Origin: Alphaproteobacteria bacterium MarineAlpha5_Bin5 | GTDB taxonomy: Bacteria > Pseudomonadota > Alphaproteobacteria > HIMB59 > GCA-002718135 | Reading direction: 5' to 3' | Assembly: GCA_002938205.1 (NCBI GenBank) | Contig: PTKZ01000011.1 | Location: forward strand, 1-53,984 | Length of the DNA stretch: 53,984 nucleotides | Part shown: positions 52,381 through 53,984 of the stretch, piece by piece | Layout: each line of letters begins with the position of its first letter | Position numbering within the stretch: the stretch's first letter is position 1 | Notes under the pieces: generated by a model | The model's database searches: none | What the model saw: the letters and a program-made list of their open reading frames with translations, nothing else | What the model was told of the DNA's origin: nothing | Program-made: the position numbers and the translations under genes

Positions 52381-53497
52381 AATTAATTCTTTAAATTTAT
52401 ATTATTTAAATTTTCCATTAAAAAATAATATTATCACTTCTTTTGGAGTAATGAAAAATAGACCATCCTTAATTTTAGAATTGAAAGATAATTTTAATAA
52501 TAGTGGTTATGGCGAAGTATGGTGTAATTTTCCTAGTGATGCTGCTAATTATAGATTTAATATATTTAAAAATATTTTTGTTAACAAACTAAAAGATTTG
52601 GAAATAGATGATCCACTAAAAACAATAAGCATTTTTGATAAAATAAAAATTGTTTTTATACAATCGGGAGATTTAGGAACATATAATAATATAGTTGCAG
52701 CGATTGATTGTGCAATATGGGATTTATTTTCTAAAAATAAAAAATTACCTTTATATAAATTTATTAATAATAATTCTAAAAATAATATTCAATCTTATGC
52801 CAGTGGAATCAATCCTGGAGAAGCTTTAAAAAAAATTGAAGAAGCTAGATCAGTAGGTATAGATTCTTTTAAAGTAAAAATTGGCTTTAATAATAATTTA
52901 GATATTAATTTATTAAATTTATTAAAAGAAAATATAAAAAAAAATGAAAATTTAATGTTTGATGTAAATCAAGGATGGAATTTACATAATGTAAAAAAAT
53001 ATTTACTGATTTTGCAAAAATATAAAACTTTTTGGATAGAAGAACCAATATCTGCATCTTCCACAAATGAAGATTATAATAGTTTGTCAAATCTAAATAA
53101 CATTAATATAGCTTTAGGTGAAAATATTAATAATATTAATGATTTTGATTATTATTTTTCAAATAATAAATTCAATTACATTCAACCAGATATTACAAAG
53201 TTTGGCGGTATAAGTCTAATATTCAACTTATCTAAAAAGTATAATCCTAAAAAAATCTGGCTTCATTTTTTAGGAAGCGGTGTTGGTTTATTAACTTCAG
53301 CCCATGTTATGGCAGCTATAAATCCTGAAGGTAAATTAGAAACAGATATAAATGAGAATTTATTAAGAACTAAAATTTTTGATACTGAACTTAAAGTTAT
53401 TGAAGGAAAATTTAATTTAAATAATAATTTTGGTATTGGAATGAAATTAAATAAAGAAATTATAAAAAAATATTTAATTAAATCTTTTACTAATTAA
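52373..53497 (+). CDS. enolase-superfamily (MR/MLE) sugar-acid enzyme
   Basis: A 374-aa mandelate racemase/muconate lactonizing enzyme-like protein. The KxK base is in SFKVKIGF, metal ligands are in MFDVNQGW (Asp), FWIEEPIS (Glu) and ALGENINN (Glu), and the opposite-face residues are in QPDITKFGG and WLHFLGSGVGLL (His). Members include sugar-acid dehydratases and racemases. It starts with TTG inside the preceding gene; the next ATG (52451) would cut off the capping domain. Function beyond the superfamily is not resolved. Confidence 0.85.
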   Translation: MIRINSLNLYYLNFPLKNNIITSFGVMKNRPSLILELKDNFNNSGYGEVWCNFPSDAANYRFNIFKNIFVNKLKDLEIDDPLKTISIFDKIKIVFIQSGDLGTYNNIVAAIDCAIWDLFSKNKKLPLYKFINNNSKNNIQSYASGINPGEALKKIEEARSVGIDSFKVKIGFNNNLDINLLNLLKENIKKNENLMFDVNQGWNLHNVKKYLLILQKYKTFWIEEPISASSTNEDYNSLSNLNNINIALGENINNINDFDYYFSNNKFNYIQPDITKFGGISLIFNLSKKYNPKKIWLHFLGSGVGLLTSAHVMAAINPEGKLETDINENLLRTKIFDTELKVIEGKFNLNNNFGIGMKLNKEIIKKYLIKSFTN

Positions 53498-53547
53498 ATA
53501 TAAATAATAATTACAAAAATAATATTTTCATATTATATATGATTATA

Positions 53548-53984
53548 ATGAGTATTTCTTCTTTAAAATCTAATAATATTTCTAAATTTCATTGGAAATG
53601 TAGACATACATGGAAAAAAAGCTCTAAAAATACTTTATGGTGTTTGTTGGGATGTTCAATAGGAGATTTTGGTACAATTTTATTTTTTCAAATTACACAG
53701 ATTGAAATTTCAACTATTATAATTATGCTTTTAGCAATCATAAATGGTTTAATTACAAGTACCTTACTTGAAACTATTATTTTATCTTTTCAAATGACTT
53801 TAAAAAAAGCTTTTAATACTGCTTTAACAATGAGTTTTTTATCTATGATTGCTATGGAAATAGCTATGAATAGTGTAGATTGGATAATAATCGGAGAAGC
53901 TAAATTAGTTTGGTGGATAATTCCTTTAATGTTGTTAGCAGGTTTTTTAACTCCATTACCATACAATTATTGGAGATTAAAAAA
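53548..53984 (+). CDS. DUF4396-like membrane protein, C-terminus outside window
   Basis: A plus-strand frame that begins at ATG 53548 (or 53539) and runs off the window; about 145 codons are seen. The pattern TWKKSSKNTLWCLLGCSIGDFG, the multi-helix hydrophobic body and MEIAMNSVDWII resemble DUF4396 proteins, whose role is unknown. The N-terminal 20 residues (SISSLKSNNISKFHW) are hydrophilic. It is 41-50 nt after the enolase-superfamily gene and may be in the same transcript. Confidence 0.7.
   Translation, partial: MSISSLKSNNISKFHWKCRHTWKKSSKNTLWCLLGCSIGDFGTILFFQITQIEISTIIIMLLAIINGLITSTLLETIILSFQMTLKKAFNTALTMSFLSMIAMEIAMNSVDWIIIGEAKLVWWIIPLMLLAGFLTPLPYNYWRLK

Noticed and set aside
1-53984. 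CRISPR arrays, insertion sequences, prophage or integrase genes
   Set aside because: No direct repeat array, transposase or phage gene was seen; AT-rich low-complexity runs are the only repeats.

Overview
The window is a very AT-rich, tightly packed stretch of chromosome from what looks like a streamlined marine alphaproteobacterium. The recG/sdhE/mfd neighbourhood and the run rlpA-dacC-tmk-holB-metG-tatD-MBL are typical alphaproteobacterial arrangements. The base composition, ATGA/TTG start overlaps, lack of mobile DNA and the many sugar ABC transporters suggest a SAR11-like or AEGEAN-169/HIMB59-like lineage. That placement is inference, not something I could test.

Layout. (1) 1-14913 is housekeeping: partial recG (minus), sdhE, mfd, tRNA-Ser(UGA) (minus), then a long plus-strand operon for cell-wall enzymes (MltB-type transglycosylase, RlpA, DacC), thymidylate kinase, DNA polymerase III delta', MetRS, TatD and a PhnP-like hydrolase, followed by an HIBADH-family dehydrogenase, an SMP-30 lactonase and a pterin dehydratase. 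(2) 14919-23441 is a mixed block: DUF2938 membrane protein, divergent pxpA / pxpBC (5-oxoprolinase), SIS sugar-phosphate isomerase, SelO, GFA-like protein, 2OG-Fe(II) oxygenase, BHMT-like methyltransferase, an orphan TupA-like binding protein and a DUF3147 protein. (3) 23596-31023 is a sugar-import locus: binding protein, attenuating terminator, two permeases (no ATPase), an ADP-ribosylglycohydrolase-fold protein with a lectin-like tail, an aldo/keto reductase and an MFS transporter. (4) 31024-37375 holds the scar of a deleted oligopeptide ABC operon, an SMR protein lacking its key glutamate, OsmC, enoyl-CoA hydratase, GlpX and a MacA-MacB type efflux system. (5) 37389-45839 (minus) holds a DMT transporter and a YnjBCD-like importer with GH51 arabinofuranosidase and a fucose/arabinose-isomerase-like enzyme. 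(6) 45930-53497 (plus) is a divergent catabolic operon: two-subunit TPP dehydrogenase E1, nucleoside-hydrolase-like protein, ketose 3-epimerase-like TIM barrel, DhaL, DhaK, HIBADH-family dehydrogenase and an enolase-superfamily enzyme. A partial DUF4396 membrane protein ends the window.

How it works together (inference). Regions 3, 5 and 6 look like a sugar/glycoside scavenging island. Intact small glycosides would be imported and opened inside the cell, because the GH51 and ADP-ribosylglycohydrolase-fold proteins lack signal peptides. The released sugars would be isomerised, epimerised, oxidised or dehydrated, and phosphorylated by the DhaK/DhaL pair. No transcriptional regulator is encoded in the window, so control probably rests on distant regulators or on the leader structures described below. 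The most promising undescribed unit is the back-to-back locus 38358-53497 with its shared inverted-repeat promoter region.
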